From the NCBI RefSeq assembly GCF_011299095.1, contig NZ_CP049889.1:346501-410500 (forward strand): 64,000 nucleotides of DNA, in the 5' to 3' direction. Both the position numbers and the translations under genes were made by a program. Positions 21,189 to 29,568 of the stretch are shown one piece after another; positions within the stretch are counted from its first letter, which is position 1, and each line of letters begins with the position of its first letter. A model generated the notes under the pieces. It was not told the DNA's origin. It did no database searches and saw nothing but the letters and a program-made list of their open reading frames with translations. The DNA is from Jeotgalibaca porci (lineage in GTDB: Bacteria; Bacillota; Bacilli; Lactobacillales; Aerococcaceae).

Positions 21189-22918
21189 CGACCTTCACCT
21201 TCCCTAAACTGTGAATTCATGATTTCCATATAGGTTTCGTTATTTTCGGCGACAAGTTGATCATGATTACCTTGGCCGACAACCTCTCCGTTTTCTAGAA
21301 CAACGATTAAATCAGCATCACGGACTGTGCTGATACGTTGCGCTACAATCACAACGATAGCATCTGTGATTTCATTTAATAATGCTTTACGCAATGCAGC
21401 ATCCGTTTTAAAATCCAAGGCTGAGAATGAATCGTCAAATACATAGATGGATGGTTCTTTTACAACTGCTCTTGCAATACATAGACGTTGTCTTTGTCCA
21501 CCTGAGAAGTTCGTCCCACCTTGTTCTACAACGTGATCCAAACCGGCTTCTAAACTTTCTACGAAATCTTTAGCTTGTGCAATTTCCAGTGCATGCCAAA
21601 TTTCTTCATCTGTTGCATTTTCTTTACCGTCCAACATATTCGAACGAATTGTTCCGGAGAATAAATTCGCTTTTTGAGGAACGTATGATACACGCTCATG
21701 AACATCATGTTGAGTTAAATCGCGGACGTTTTTACCATTAATATACACGCCGCCTTTTGATGCGTCATAAAAACGCATAATCAAGTTTGCGACCGTAGAC
21801 TTACCTGATCCCGTTCCTCCGATAATAGCTAACGTTTGTCCCTTTTTCATATCAAAATTCAAATCTTGAAGAACTGGACGTTCCGCTTCGGGGAATGAGT
21901 ACGTAACGTTGTCAAAACGTAATTGTGTCTGCTCTAGTTTAATACTTTCTTCGCTAAAGCGATCTGTTCCATCTACAATTGTACTTTCTAAATCCAATAC
22001 TTCATTAATACGCGCTGCTGAAACTTGTGCTTGTGGAAGCATCGTCAACATCATGGACAGCATCATAAAGCTGAACAAAAGCATGGCGGAGTAGTTAATA
22101 AAAGCTACTAAGTTACCAACCGGCATTGCACCGATAGCAATATACTCGCCACCGATTAAAATAATCGCGATATTTGTAGCACTTAGCACCAATGTCAAAA
22201 CAGGCATCAATAAACTTGTAATTGTCATTGCTTTCACGTTATTTTGCATGTAATCGGCATTTGCATCTTTAAAGCGTGATTCCTCGTAATTACTTTTATT
22301 AAAGGCTCGAATGACACGAACACCTGTCAAACCTTCACGGAAAATTAGGTTCAAACGGTCTGTTTTTTCTTGCATTTTTCGGAACAACGGGATAGCAGAT
22401 CCCATAATTACTGCAAGAAGAACAATTAAAACCGGTACAGAGATGAAGAAAATACTAGCCAAATCTGGACTTAATGTATAAGACAATACAGCTGCTCCGA
22501 TACCCATAATAGGTGCGAACATCATCATACGCAGTAACATCATAAAGATAAACTGAATTTGTTCAACGTCGTTCGTTGAACGTGTAATCAAGGATGCCTG
22601 ACCCACTGTATCAATTTTATCTTTCGACAATGACATAACTTTCGTATATATTTCTGAACGCAATTCGCGTCCTACTCTTTGTGATTCACGTGCAGAAATA
22701 TACACACCACAAATAGCGGCAATAATGGTAATAAGTGTTAACAGGAGCATAACTCCTCCTGTGCGCCAGATAAACTGTACGTCTCCCGTTGCAATTCCTT
22801 TATTGATAATGTTAGACGTCATATTTGGTAAATTTAATTCTGAAAAAACTTGGATAACAATGAAAAGGATTGATCCTACTGCTGCTTTCCAAGATATGCG
22901 TTTTAGTAACTTTAACAA
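21185..22918 (-). CDS. ABC exporter half-transporter, degenerate-site subunit
   Basis: A 577-residue membrane-ATPase fusion, first of the exporter pair. Six membrane helices are followed by P-loop GGTGSGKST, signature NFSGGQRQR and Walker B IYVFDDSFSALD, where Asp replaces the catalytic Glu. The longest frame starts at 22951 inside the TetR gene, but a strong AAAGGAGG lies within it, eight bases before a TTG at 22916-22918. That start gives MLKLLKRISWKAAVG, the usual N-terminus of such proteins, and leaves only four bases after the TetR stop. I take the TTG as the start. Confidence 0.88.
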   Translation of the reverse strand: MLKLLKRISWKAAVGSILFIVIQVFSELNLPNMTSNIINKGIATGDVQFIWRTGGVMLLLTLITIIAAICGVYISARESQRVGRELRSEIYTKVMSLSKDKIDTVGQASLITRSTNDVEQIQFIFMMLLRMMMFAPIMGIGAAVLSYTLSPDLASIFFISVPVLIVLLAVIMGSAIPLFRKMQEKTDRLNLIFREGLTGVRVIRAFNKSNYEESRFKDANADYMQNNVKAMTITSLLMPVLTLVLSATNIAIILIGGEYIAIGAMPVGNLVAFINYSAMLLFSFMMLSMMLTMLPQAQVSAARINEVLDLESTIVDGTDRFSEESIKLEQTQLRFDNVTYSFPEAERPVLQDLNFDMKKGQTLAIIGGTGSGKSTVANLIMRFYDASKGGVYINGKNVRDLTQHDVHERVSYVPQKANLFSGTIRSNMLDGKENATDEEIWHALEIAQAKDFVESLEAGLDHVVEQGGTNFSGGQRQRLCIARAVVKEPSIYVFDDSFSALDFKTDAALRKALLNEITDAIVVIVAQRISTVRDADLIVVLENGEVVGQGNHDQLVAENNETYMEIMNSQFREGEGR

Positions 22919-22922
22919 TGCG

Positions 22923-23555
22923 TTAGCCTCCTTTATTTTTGATAATCCCATTTTCTAACCATGTTAAACGTTGGTTAACTTCTTCATGCGCTTCTTCTTT
23001 GGATAACTTTTTCAAAAAAGAACGGGCAATGGTCCAATGTATTATCTGAAATGTATACTGTAAAAAATCTTGTAACTCTTGTTCCGATGAGAAGTTCAAC
23101 GTTGACTGATCTAACATTCTGACAATATCCGGATACTCATGTTTATGCGGCTTTACAGGCTGCTGATTTTTCTCATCATAGATATTTCGACTCTTACGAT
23201 AAGTCATATTTACAAAGAAATGATGATAAAAATCTTTATTTGGACCAGTTGTATAGGAATCATACAAAATATCAAATGTTCGTTTTAATCCGTCAAATAA
23301 GTTTCCTTCTGCTACTTCGAAACATTTATCCACTTGTGCTTTCTCGTCTTTTTTCAACAAGTGAGCACAATAAAAATACAAATCCTCTTTGTCCTCGAAA
23401 TATTGATAAAAACTTCCTCGAGAAATACCAGATTCATGTATAATCGCATTTATTGAAGATTCATCCAAAGAGAATTTTGAGAACTCACTGTACGCTGCCT
23501 TCAATAACCTTTCTTTCTTTTCATCAGGCAGATTAAAGAAAGTTTGCTTTGGCAC
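22923..23555 (-). CDS. TetR-family regulator of the ABC exporter
   Basis: A 210-residue regulator. The N-terminal helix-turn-helix spans about residues 10-55, with SINAIIHESGISRGSFYQYFEDKEDLYFY carrying the conserved TetR recognition helix and YxYFxxKxxLY box. The ligand-binding C-terminus is not conserved. The start is GTG at 23553-23555. It heads a three-gene transcript with the two exporter genes, and its promoter contains a perfect dyad, so it most likely represses itself and the exporter until a ligand binds. Confidence 0.92.
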   Translation of the reverse strand: MPKQTFFNLPDEKKERLLKAAYSEFSKFSLDESSINAIIHESGISRGSFYQYFEDKEDLYFYCAHLLKKDEKAQVDKCFEVAEGNLFDGLKRTFDILYDSYTTGPNKDFYHHFFVNMTYRKSRNIYDEKNQQPVKPHKHEYPDIVRMLDQSTLNFSSEQELQDFLQYTFQIIHWTIARSFLKKLSKEEAHEEVNQRLTWLENGIIKNKGG

Positions 23556-23607
23556 TTTTTCACCTACTTTGCATGTAATAATTAAATTACCGATTTAGAC
23601 TTTTACA

Positions 23608-23636
23608 AGTATATGACAACCTGTCATATATGTCAA
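23608..23636 (-). promoter_or_regulatory. TetR-ABC promoter with operator dyad in the spacer
   Basis: TTGACA (23631-23636) and TATACT (23608-23613) are separated by 17 bases on the minus strand. The spacer is filled by a perfect dyad ATATGACA-N3-TGTCATAT (23611-23629), which also overlaps the -10. A TetR dimer bound there would block RNA polymerase. Confidence 0.85.
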
Positions 23637-23665
23637 TTCCTTTTACTTACAAATCGTAATACATC

Positions 23666-23699
23666 AAAAAAAGGCAATTCCGACGTTATCGGAACTGCC
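23666..23699 (-). terminator. Rho-independent terminator after the AI-2E permease
   Basis: Minus-strand stem GGCAGTTCCGA / TCGGAATTGCC (10 Watson-Crick pairs and one G-U) with a 5-base loop, then seven T residues, 10 bases after the stop. Confidence 0.88.
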
Positions 23700-23709
23700 C
23701 TTTTTCTAC

Positions 23710-24888
23710 TTAAACATCCTCTGTTTCAATAAACATTTCTTGTTCATCTTCTTGATAGAGACCTGATTCTGATTTATACCACTCAAAAAGATGCATAAAA
23801 ATTACTTTAAAAACGGCATAACCCGGGATTCCCAGTACAAAACCAACAATACCAAAGAGTTTTCCTGCAGTTAGAAGGACAATCATGATTGTCACTGGAT
23901 GGACTGATAAGTTACTTCCCAGTACTTGCGGTGAAATGACGCGCCCTTCAATAAACTGCTCAATACTAAAAACAATTAGTACTTGTATGAGCATCCAAGG
24001 TGAATCAACCAAGGCCACAATAACCGCTGGAACCATGGCCATAAACGAACCTAAGTAAGGAATGATATTTAAGAACCCGGCCATGATTCCCAAAGCAATA
24101 CCATAATTTAAGTCAATGATGGAATAACCAATAACGAACATAATCCCAACAAATGTTGCGACAATAATTTGTCCGCGTACATATTGACTGACTTGTAAGT
24201 TGATTTTTTCCAATAATGTTCCAAAAGAGTTCCGGTGGCGGTTGGGAATCAGTTGGAGAAGCGCCTGTGGAAACTTTTCACCTTCTTTTAAGAGATAATA
24301 CAAAATAATGGGCATCGTAATTAATCCGACAAAAACATTGGTTACAATCCCTACAAAACTACTTAACCATGTACCTGTATTGGTTAAGAAATTATTTGCC
24401 CATTCGGTAATATAGTTCAAAATATCGGTATTGATATCCGAAAACTGTTGTTGAATGTCGATAAACCAGTCATATTCAAATAGATTCAACAACATATTAT
24501 TAATCGTTACCCAGTACTGCGGGAAGTCCTCGATGAAACCGAGCGTCTGTTCCCGAATAACTGGAACCAAAATCGCAATGCCCCAAATTAAGAGAATAAT
24601 AAAGGCAATAAAGGCAATCGCAATCGCCAAAATACGATTCATCCCTCTTCCAGTTGCCCATTTAACAAAAGGATTCATAAGGTAATATAAAATCCCGCTT
24701 AAAACAAGCGGAAATCCAAGAATACTAAAAAAGCTACCGATTGGTTGCAACATATAAGAGACTTTTGAAAAAACAAGTAAGATTAACAGAACTAATAGTA
24801 TGATAATTAATGAGGTTACCATTTTATTATTAAGAATCCATTTTTCAAACCACGATAAACGTCTTTGTCGCATTATTTTCTTTTGCAT
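23710..24888 (-). CDS. AI-2E family transporter (YdbI/YubA-like permease)
   Basis: A 392-residue membrane protein with about eight helices: two at the N-terminus, one near residue 95, a long extracytoplasmic segment (about residues 115-175), then five more. The conserved GLNYGIALGIMAGFLNIIPYLG-like region (here LNYGIALGIMAGFLNIIPY) and the later GSNLSVHPVTIM motif identify the family. Members include a proposed AI-2 exporter and Na/H antiporters, so the substrate cannot be assigned. It follows the GutA-like gene by 12 bases, probably in one transcript. Confidence 0.88.
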   Translation of the reverse strand: MQKKIMRQRRLSWFEKWILNNKMVTSLIIILLVLLILLVFSKVSYMLQPIGSFFSILGFPLVLSGILYYLMNPFVKWATGRGMNRILAIAIAFIAFIILLIWGIAILVPVIREQTLGFIEDFPQYWVTINNMLLNLFEYDWFIDIQQQFSDINTDILNYITEWANNFLTNTGTWLSSFVGIVTNVFVGLITMPIILYYLLKEGEKFPQALLQLIPNRHRNSFGTLLEKINLQVSQYVRGQIIVATFVGIMFVIGYSIIDLNYGIALGIMAGFLNIIPYLGSFMAMVPAVIVALVDSPWMLIQVLIVFSIEQFIEGRVISPQVLGSNLSVHPVTIMIVLLTAGKLFGIVGFVLGIPGYAVFKVIFMHLFEWYKSESGLYQEDEQEMFIETEDV

Positions 24889-24900
24889 AGGCTATTCCCT

Positions 24901-25272
24901 TCAAGCATCTGTACTTTTTGATAGATAATTTATTGTCATACCTTCTTCAATAGTCGGAACGGTATGAGGGGTTAAATAAACACTCGTTTCAATGAAATGG
25001 TCTGGATCAAATGGATCAAATACAAACGTCACATGTCCTAATTCCACTAGGTTCTCACCAACGTTTTCACCCACATGTGACACATGGTATACTTGGTCTC
25101 CAAAATGAACGGCGTCACCAACACGAAAAACAAAGGAATCGATTGCATCTTCGAATCTTTGCAAGACTGATACGTCACGGATTGCTTCTGTTGCATTTTC
25201 ACCAAATAAAATCACAATTGGTTCATCAATACTAATTGCATCTTTACCAATGTGCAAAATTGTACTCTTCAT
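24901..25272 (-). CDS. GutA-like protein (PTS glucitol/sorbitol IIA homologue) lacking the phospho-histidine
   Basis: A 123-residue protein. The pattern IVILFGENATEAIRDVSVL near residue 20, GDAVHFGDQVYHVSHVG and NLVELGHVTFVFD match the IIA domain of the glucitol PTS family. Compared from memory with E. coli GutA, the phospho-acceptor His in the FIHCH segment aligns with Gln in VLQRFE, so phosphotransfer by the normal route looks impossible. No IIB, IIC or sorbitol dehydrogenase is nearby; its neighbour is the AI-2E permease. It may be a structural or sensing derivative (inference). Confidence 0.72.
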   Translation of the reverse strand: MKSTILHIGKDAISIDEPIVILFGENATEAIRDVSVLQRFEDAIDSFVFRVGDAVHFGDQVYHVSHVGENVGENLVELGHVTFVFDPFDPDHFIETSVYLTPHTVPTIEEGMTINYLSKSTDA

Positions 25273-25340
25273 TGAACTGCTCCTTTATAAAAAATGATAC
25301 TTTCATTTTAGCATATCTACGCTGCAAAACGCGCTTTGTT

Positions 25341-25349
25341 TGTTATACT
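25341..25349 (+). promoter_or_regulatory. Possible extended -10 promoter of the lactonase gene
   Basis: TG-T-TATACT about 35 bases upstream of the ATG, without a clear -35. Confidence 0.4.
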
Positions 25350-25384
25350 TATGTAAAGAAAATATTTTTTGGAGGAATGTGAAT

Positions 25385-26410
25385 ATGTCACACACTTTAT
25401 ACTTGGGTTCTTACACCAAACGCGAAAGCAAAGGTGTTCACCAAATCACTCTTGATACACATAAAAATGAATTAGTGGACTACAAACTAATTGCAGAAGT
25501 AGACTCCCCTACTTACATTACATTTAATGCTGATAAATCTTCTCTCTATACAATCTCCAAAGAGAATGAAGGCGGTGGTGTAACGGCATTTACGCGCCAA
25601 GAAGATGGCCAATACGTGAAACGTGCTTCCAATGATTCTGAAATGAGTGCACCGTGCTACATTGCCTTGGACGAAGAGCGTAGCTTGTTATTTACTGCCA
25701 GTTATCATGCAGGTTACGTATCCGTTTATAAAGAAACAGAAAACGGTATTGAACTGACGGATCGTGTCCAGCACGAAGGCAGCAGTGTCCATGAAAACCA
25801 AAAGACGCCTCATGTTCATTACACAGATTATACGCCGGATAAAAAGTATTTAATGGTTTGTGACTTAGGTACCGACGGCGTTTACAGCTACACAGTTTCA
25901 GATGAAGGGACATTAACTGAAGTTTCTCGTTATACGGCTAAACCTGGAACAGGTCCACGTCACCTTGTTTTCCATCCAAACGGAAAAACAGTTTATCTAT
26001 TGGGTGAATTGAGTTGTGAAGTAGAAGTCTTGGAATATAACGAAGTTGATGGCAGCTTACGTTACCAAAATCGTATCTCTATGCTTCCTGAAAGTCATAC
26101 CGACTTTAACAGTGGGGCTGCAATTCGCATCAGTAAGGACGGCCGTTTCGTCTATGCTTCAAATCGCGGGCACGATTCAATCGTTGTATACAAAGTAGAA
26201 GCAGACTTTTCATTATCATTGGTTGAATATGTACCAACTGAAGGAAACACACCACGTGACTTCAACTTATCACCTGACGAAGCACATGTTATCGTTGGAC
26301 ATCAAGATTCTGATAACTTGACGCTATTCAAACGCAATGAAGAGAACGGTACCCTTTCGCTTGTACAAAAAGATGTCCACGGGCCAGAATGTGTGTGTAT
26401 TAAATATTAA
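25385..26410 (+). CDS. pgl: 6-phosphogluconolactonase, beta-propeller (YkgB/lactonase) family
   Basis: A 341-residue protein with seven-bladed propeller spacing and family motifs YLGSYTKRESKGVHQ at the start, HVHYTDYTPDKKYLMVCDLG, GTGPRHLVFHPNGKTVY and NRGHDSIVV, ending FNLSPDEAHVIVGHQDSDNL. It hydrolyses 6-phosphogluconolactone in the oxidative pentose phosphate pathway, in the cytoplasm. The ATG at 25385 has GGAGG nine bases upstream; the longer frame adds residues encoded by the leader. It stands alone on the plus strand, divergent from the GutA-like gene and convergent with the IIAGlc gene. Confidence 0.93.
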   Translation: MSHTLYLGSYTKRESKGVHQITLDTHKNELVDYKLIAEVDSPTYITFNADKSSLYTISKENEGGGVTAFTRQEDGQYVKRASNDSEMSAPCYIALDEERSLLFTASYHAGYVSVYKETENGIELTDRVQHEGSSVHENQKTPHVHYTDYTPDKKYLMVCDLGTDGVYSYTVSDEGTLTEVSRYTAKPGTGPRHLVFHPNGKTVYLLGELSCEVEVLEYNEVDGSLRYQNRISMLPESHTDFNSGAAIRISKDGRFVYASNRGHDSIVVYKVEADFSLSLVEYVPTEGNTPRDFNLSPDEAHVIVGHQDSDNLTLFKRNEENGTLSLVQKDVHGPECVCIKY

Positions 26411-26416
26411 CCTACT

Positions 26417-26460
26417 AAAAAACGAAAGAGAATCGGAATATCCGAACTCTTTCGTTTTTA
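26417..26460. terminator. Bidirectional terminator between the lactonase and IIAGlc genes
   Basis: Stem ACGAAAGAG / CTCTTTCGT continued by TCGGA / TCCGA after a small internal asymmetry, with T tracts in both directions. It serves two convergent genes. Confidence 0.85.
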
Positions 26461-26466
26461 TTTTGC

Positions 26467-26970
26467 TTATTTGTGTAAAACAGTTCCGATAACACTTTGT
26501 GCTGTCACTTCACCAGAAGCTGTTAATTCGAATTCTTGAACTTTATCCATGTTTGTAACTACAACAACCATTGCGTTGTCTTTACCTGCTTCAGCCAATG
26601 CATCTAAGTCACAAGTTGCAACGTGTGTACTTGCAGTCAAAACATCGCCCTCTTTAACATGTGTGTCAAAAGGCTTACCGTTTAATTCAACCGTATCCAA
26701 GCCCATATGTAGCAAGATTTCCAAGCCGTTATCCAACTGAATGCCTACTGCATGTTTAGTTGGGAATACGCTAAGTACTTTACCTTCAACTGGTGAATAA
26801 ATCTCGCCATCAGTTGGAATAACCGCGTAACCGTCACCCATCATTTTTTGTGAGAATACTGGATCTGCAACTTCTGTTACAGGAACGACACGGCCATTTG
26901 CCACTGCGTATAGGTTTTTCTTCTCAGAAACTGGGTCTTGCTTTTTATCTTTCTTAAAAAAGTTGAACAT
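26467..26970 (-). CDS. crr: Stand-alone PTS glucose-type IIA protein (IIAGlc)
   Basis: A 167-residue cytoplasmic phosphocarrier. The phospho-acceptor His lies in LEILLHMGLDTVEL and the second active-site His in PTKHAVGIQLDNG; the N-terminal Lys-rich tail precedes the beta-barrel (ADPVFSQKMMGDGYAV). In Gram-positives such single-domain IIA proteins can serve several EIIBC permeases of the glucose/sucrose families. The ATG at 26968-26970 has AAGGTGG eight bases upstream. A 7-bp inverted repeat (26996-27014) lies in the leader. No permease is adjacent. Confidence 0.93.
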   Translation of the reverse strand: MFNFFKKDKKQDPVSEKKNLYAVANGRVVPVTEVADPVFSQKMMGDGYAVIPTDGEIYSPVEGKVLSVFPTKHAVGIQLDNGLEILLHMGLDTVELNGKPFDTHVKEGDVLTASTHVATCDLDALAEAGKDNAMVVVVTNMDKVQEFELTASGEVTAQSVIGTVLHK

Positions 26971-27089
26971 ATTTAACGCCACCTTTGATAAATTTGAATC
27001 TTAAAACAAGATTCGTTTGATACATTTAATATACCATAATCACTATTAATTTCCTATTTATCTGGATAATCATTAGAGTAACTTAATGA

Positions 27090-28442
27090 TTATTCGTTAA
27101 AGAAAGCATCATAAATAACTTTGACTGCCGTTGCTTCTTTCTCTTCCTCAATCCCAAACATAATACTAATTTCCGAAGATCCCTGAGTAATCATATTCAA
27201 GTTAATGCCCGCATCAGCTAATGCTTGGGTTGCGCGCGCTGTTGTACCTACAGAAGCAACCATGCCTTCACCGACCAGCATAATTAAGCAGAGATTCGCT
27301 TCCATATGAACATCGTCCGCTTTTAATTCGTTTTGGAGGCGATATAACAACGCTGCCTGTTTACCCGGAGTTAGTTGATTCCGACGCATCACAATCGTCA
27401 TATCATCGACCCCTGAAGGAATGTGTTCGATGCTTAAACCCAGCTCCTCAAAAATCTGCGCTAATTTACGGATAAATCCGACTTCTCGGTTCATCAAATA
27501 TTTCGTAATATGGATGCTCGCAAAACCAGACGAACTCGCGATGCCCGATAAAATACGGTTCGTTTTTGGACGTGTACGCGTGATTAGCGTACCTTTACCA
27601 TCCGGGCGATTTGTATTTTTTACATGAACGGGAACACTGGCACTAAATGCTGGCTGCAAAGCCTCATCATGGAATACGGAGAAGCCAGAATAAGATAGCT
27701 CACGCATTTCGGAGTAAGTTAAATGATATATCTTTTCAGGATTGTCGATATGGTTCGGATTGGCTGCGTAGATAGCATCCACGTCAGTAAAGTTTTCATA
27801 TAGTTCTGCCTTGACACCGTTCGCTACGATGGCTCCAGTGATGTCAGAACCGCCCCGAGAAAAGGTAATAATTTCTTCATTTTCGTTATAACCAAAAAAG
27901 CCTGGAATCACCAATACTTCCTCATTATCTCGTAAATGAAAAAGATAATTGTAGGACTCTGGCAAAATACTCGCATTCCCTGGTTGACTGGTCACGTATA
28001 TTCCTGCTTCTTTCGGGCTGACATACCGCGCCGGTAAGCCCGATTCATTAAAATAAGCGGCAATCAATTTTGCATGGTTATCTTCCCCACTCGCTTTGAA
28101 TGCATCTTCTAATAAAGCAGGACTTCTGAAGGAGGTCGCCAATAATTTACGGAAATGCGTATGAATTTTCTCCATCACATCGGATTGGATATTCAGTTCA
28201 TCTGCAATCTCTTGATAGCGACTCAAAATGCTTGCTTGAATAGATTCATAGGGATCACCCGCAATGACTGCTTTTGCAAAGGCAATCAGTTGATCCGTCA
28301 CTTTAGAATCATCAGCATTTCTTTTACCTGGAGCTGATACGATGACAATTCTTCTGTCAGAATCAGCTTTAATAATGTTCATAACCTTCTCTAATTGCTT
28401 CCCGCTCGCTAATGAGCTTCCACCAAATTTCACAACTTTCAT
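27090..28442 (-). CDS. lysC: Aspartate kinase (YclM/ThrD-like)
   Basis: First step of the aspartate family pathway (lysine/diaminopimelate, threonine, methionine). The 450-residue single-chain enzyme begins MKVVKFGGSSLASG (nucleotide loop), has FSRGGSDITGA and NFTDVDAIYAA in the kinase domain, and carries two C-terminal ACT domains from about residue 300 (second one near GEGMVASVGTTARATQAL) for feedback control. The ATG at 28440-28442 has GAGG eight bases upstream. No lysine riboswitch was recognised in the 190-base leader, and no other biosynthetic gene is adjacent. Confidence 0.93.
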   Translation of the reverse strand: MKVVKFGGSSLASGKQLEKVMNIIKADSDRRIVIVSAPGKRNADDSKVTDQLIAFAKAVIAGDPYESIQASILSRYQEIADELNIQSDVMEKIHTHFRKLLATSFRSPALLEDAFKASGEDNHAKLIAAYFNESGLPARYVSPKEAGIYVTSQPGNASILPESYNYLFHLRDNEEVLVIPGFFGYNENEEIITFSRGGSDITGAIVANGVKAELYENFTDVDAIYAANPNHIDNPEKIYHLTYSEMRELSYSGFSVFHDEALQPAFSASVPVHVKNTNRPDGKGTLITRTRPKTNRILSGIASSSGFASIHITKYLMNREVGFIRKLAQIFEELGLSIEHIPSGVDDMTIVMRRNQLTPGKQAALLYRLQNELKADDVHMEANLCLIMLVGEGMVASVGTTARATQALADAGINLNMITQGSSEISIMFGIEEEKEATAVKVIYDAFFNE

Positions 28443-28633
28443 GTCGATTACCTCTTCACCTTGTCTTTTTAATCTTTTTCTCATTTGCATTATAGTTAGG
28501 ATAGCATGCACCCTAAGGAACTGCAACGGAAACATTTATTTAATCTGTAATCATTTTGTATTATTTCACATCTAGTATTTTCGAAAAAAAAAGATATACT
28601 TAGCTAGAATGAATTGAAAAGGATGACTATGAC

Positions 28634-28996
28634 TTGAATATTAAAATGGTGCGCAAACAGCTATTTGTTTTATTTTCTCTTTTTATTGGTATCATGCCCT
28701 TGCTAACGAAAATCAGTAGTAAAAAATCAAAAACGATTCCTCTTAAACCATTGTCCCTTTTTGACTTGATTGGCGAATGGGTAGCTGAAGAAGAAACGGT
28801 TTTGAAGATTGACGACCAAGGGGCTGTTTATCTCAATACTGTGCCAATCGCTTTGCATAATGTCGAAGCACAGCAAAATATGATTACACTGCAGGACCGC
28901 TTTGGCTATAATATTACCATTACCAAATCCGATGATACGACGCTCTCTTTCTATGACGAAGCTGAAGACACATCTTTCTTATTCCATAAAAAATAA
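28634..28996 (+). CDS. Small membrane-anchored protein, DUF4828-like
   Basis: A 120-residue protein with one N-terminal hydrophobic segment (about residues 9-25, LFVLFSLFIGIMPLL), a basic stretch, and a compact beta-rich domain (LIGEWVAEEETVLKIDDQGAVYLN, then ITLQDRFGYNI and LSFYDEAEDTS). The layout resembles the DUF4828 family of Lactobacillales, whose role is unknown. TTG at 28634 follows AAAAGGA at about 11 bases; ATG at 28646 is the alternative but has no good ribosome binding site. Confidence 0.65.
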   Translation: MNIKMVRKQLFVLFSLFIGIMPLLTKISSKKSKTIPLKPLSLFDLIGEWVAEEETVLKIDDQGAVYLNTVPIALHNVEAQQNMITLQDRFGYNITITKSDDTTLSFYDEAEDTSFLFHKK

Positions 28997-29000
28997 ATTC

Positions 29001-29036
29001 AAACTGCCCGCCTACATGTGCGAGCAGTTTTTTATT
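29001..29036 (+). terminator. Rho-independent terminator after the DUF4828-like gene
   Basis: Plus-strand stem AAACTGC/GCAGTTT continued by CGC/GCG, then six T residues. Confidence 0.8.
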
Positions 29037-29040
29037 TTGA

Positions 29041-29078
29041 AAAATGCTAACTCAAACTGGTTTTGCTTTTGAGTTAGC
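29041..29078 (-). terminator. Second, downstream terminator for the 29137 gene
   Basis: Perfect 11-bp inverted repeat (29046-29056 and 29068-29078) followed on the minus strand by five T residues. It backs up the hairpin at 29099-29130. Confidence 0.5.
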
Positions 29079-29098
29079 ACCCTACGTGATTTCACTAT

Positions 29099-29130
29099 AA
29101 AAAATCCCCCAAAGTTTAACTTTAGGAGGT
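29099..29130 (-). terminator. Rho-independent terminator after the YbjN-like gene
   Basis: Minus-strand hairpin of about 10 pairs (two G-U) with a 5-base loop, followed by six T residues, 6 bases after the stop codon. Confidence 0.8.
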
Positions 29131-29136
29131 AGTTGG

Positions 29137-29568
29137 TTATTCAGCTGGGGGTACGATAATTTTTTCTACTTCTTCAATTACGCGTTTGGCAATACTTGAG
29201 CCAATCACCAATTGTTCGTACATTGCACGGACATCTTCGGTTGTTTTACCCATTGCCTTCATATAAATTTCGCCATCACCAGCTAAACATACGCGGTAAT
29301 AGAATGTTTTAGAGTTGTTCAAATCATTTATCAAATCCAAGATTTTTTCTTTGTCTGCATAATTTGATAAATACGCAAGACGCTTGAAGCTAATCTGGAA
29401 ATCAGCCATCTCTTCACCATTTACAATAACGACTCCAAATGGTATTGATTTACCTGGTGCAATTTGGAATGTCCCTTGGTAAAGTGACTGATTATTTGGT
29501 ATTTCTTGTCTTTTTAAGGGTAATTTCTTTTCAGCAAATAACTTTTCAATTTCTTCTAAAATTTTCAA
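29137..29568 (-). CDS. Conserved protein, possibly YbjN/type III chaperone-like fold
   Basis: A 143-residue soluble acidic protein. I do not recognise a characterised function. The pattern of an N-terminal helix, a strand pair (GTFQIAPGKSIPFGVVIV), FQISFKRLAYLSNYADKEKILDLINDLN, then YYRVCLAGDGEIYMKAMG and a C-terminal helix resembles the YbjN fold, which is the basis for the tentative label. It has its own terminators downstream and sits between the lysC/DUF4828 region and rplS. The AAAATTTTGAA-rich leader shows an AAGGGAG ribosome binding site. Confidence 0.5.
   Translation of the reverse strand: MKILEEIEKLFAEKKLPLKRQEIPNNQSLYQGTFQIAPGKSIPFGVVIVNGEEMADFQISFKRLAYLSNYADKEKILDLINDLNNSKTFYYRVCLAGDGEIYMKAMGKTTEDVRAMYEQLVIGSSIAKRVIEEVEKIIVPPAE

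Noticed and set aside
26996-27014. GAATCTT / AAGATTC inverted repeat in the IIAGlc leader as an antiterminator target
   Set aside because: The stem is short, has no overlapping terminator and does not resemble known antiterminator targets; left as an unexplained small hairpin.
28443-28633. Lysine riboswitch upstream of lysC
   Set aside because: The leader is about long enough, but the conserved aptamer motifs were not found and no terminator hairpin precedes the start.
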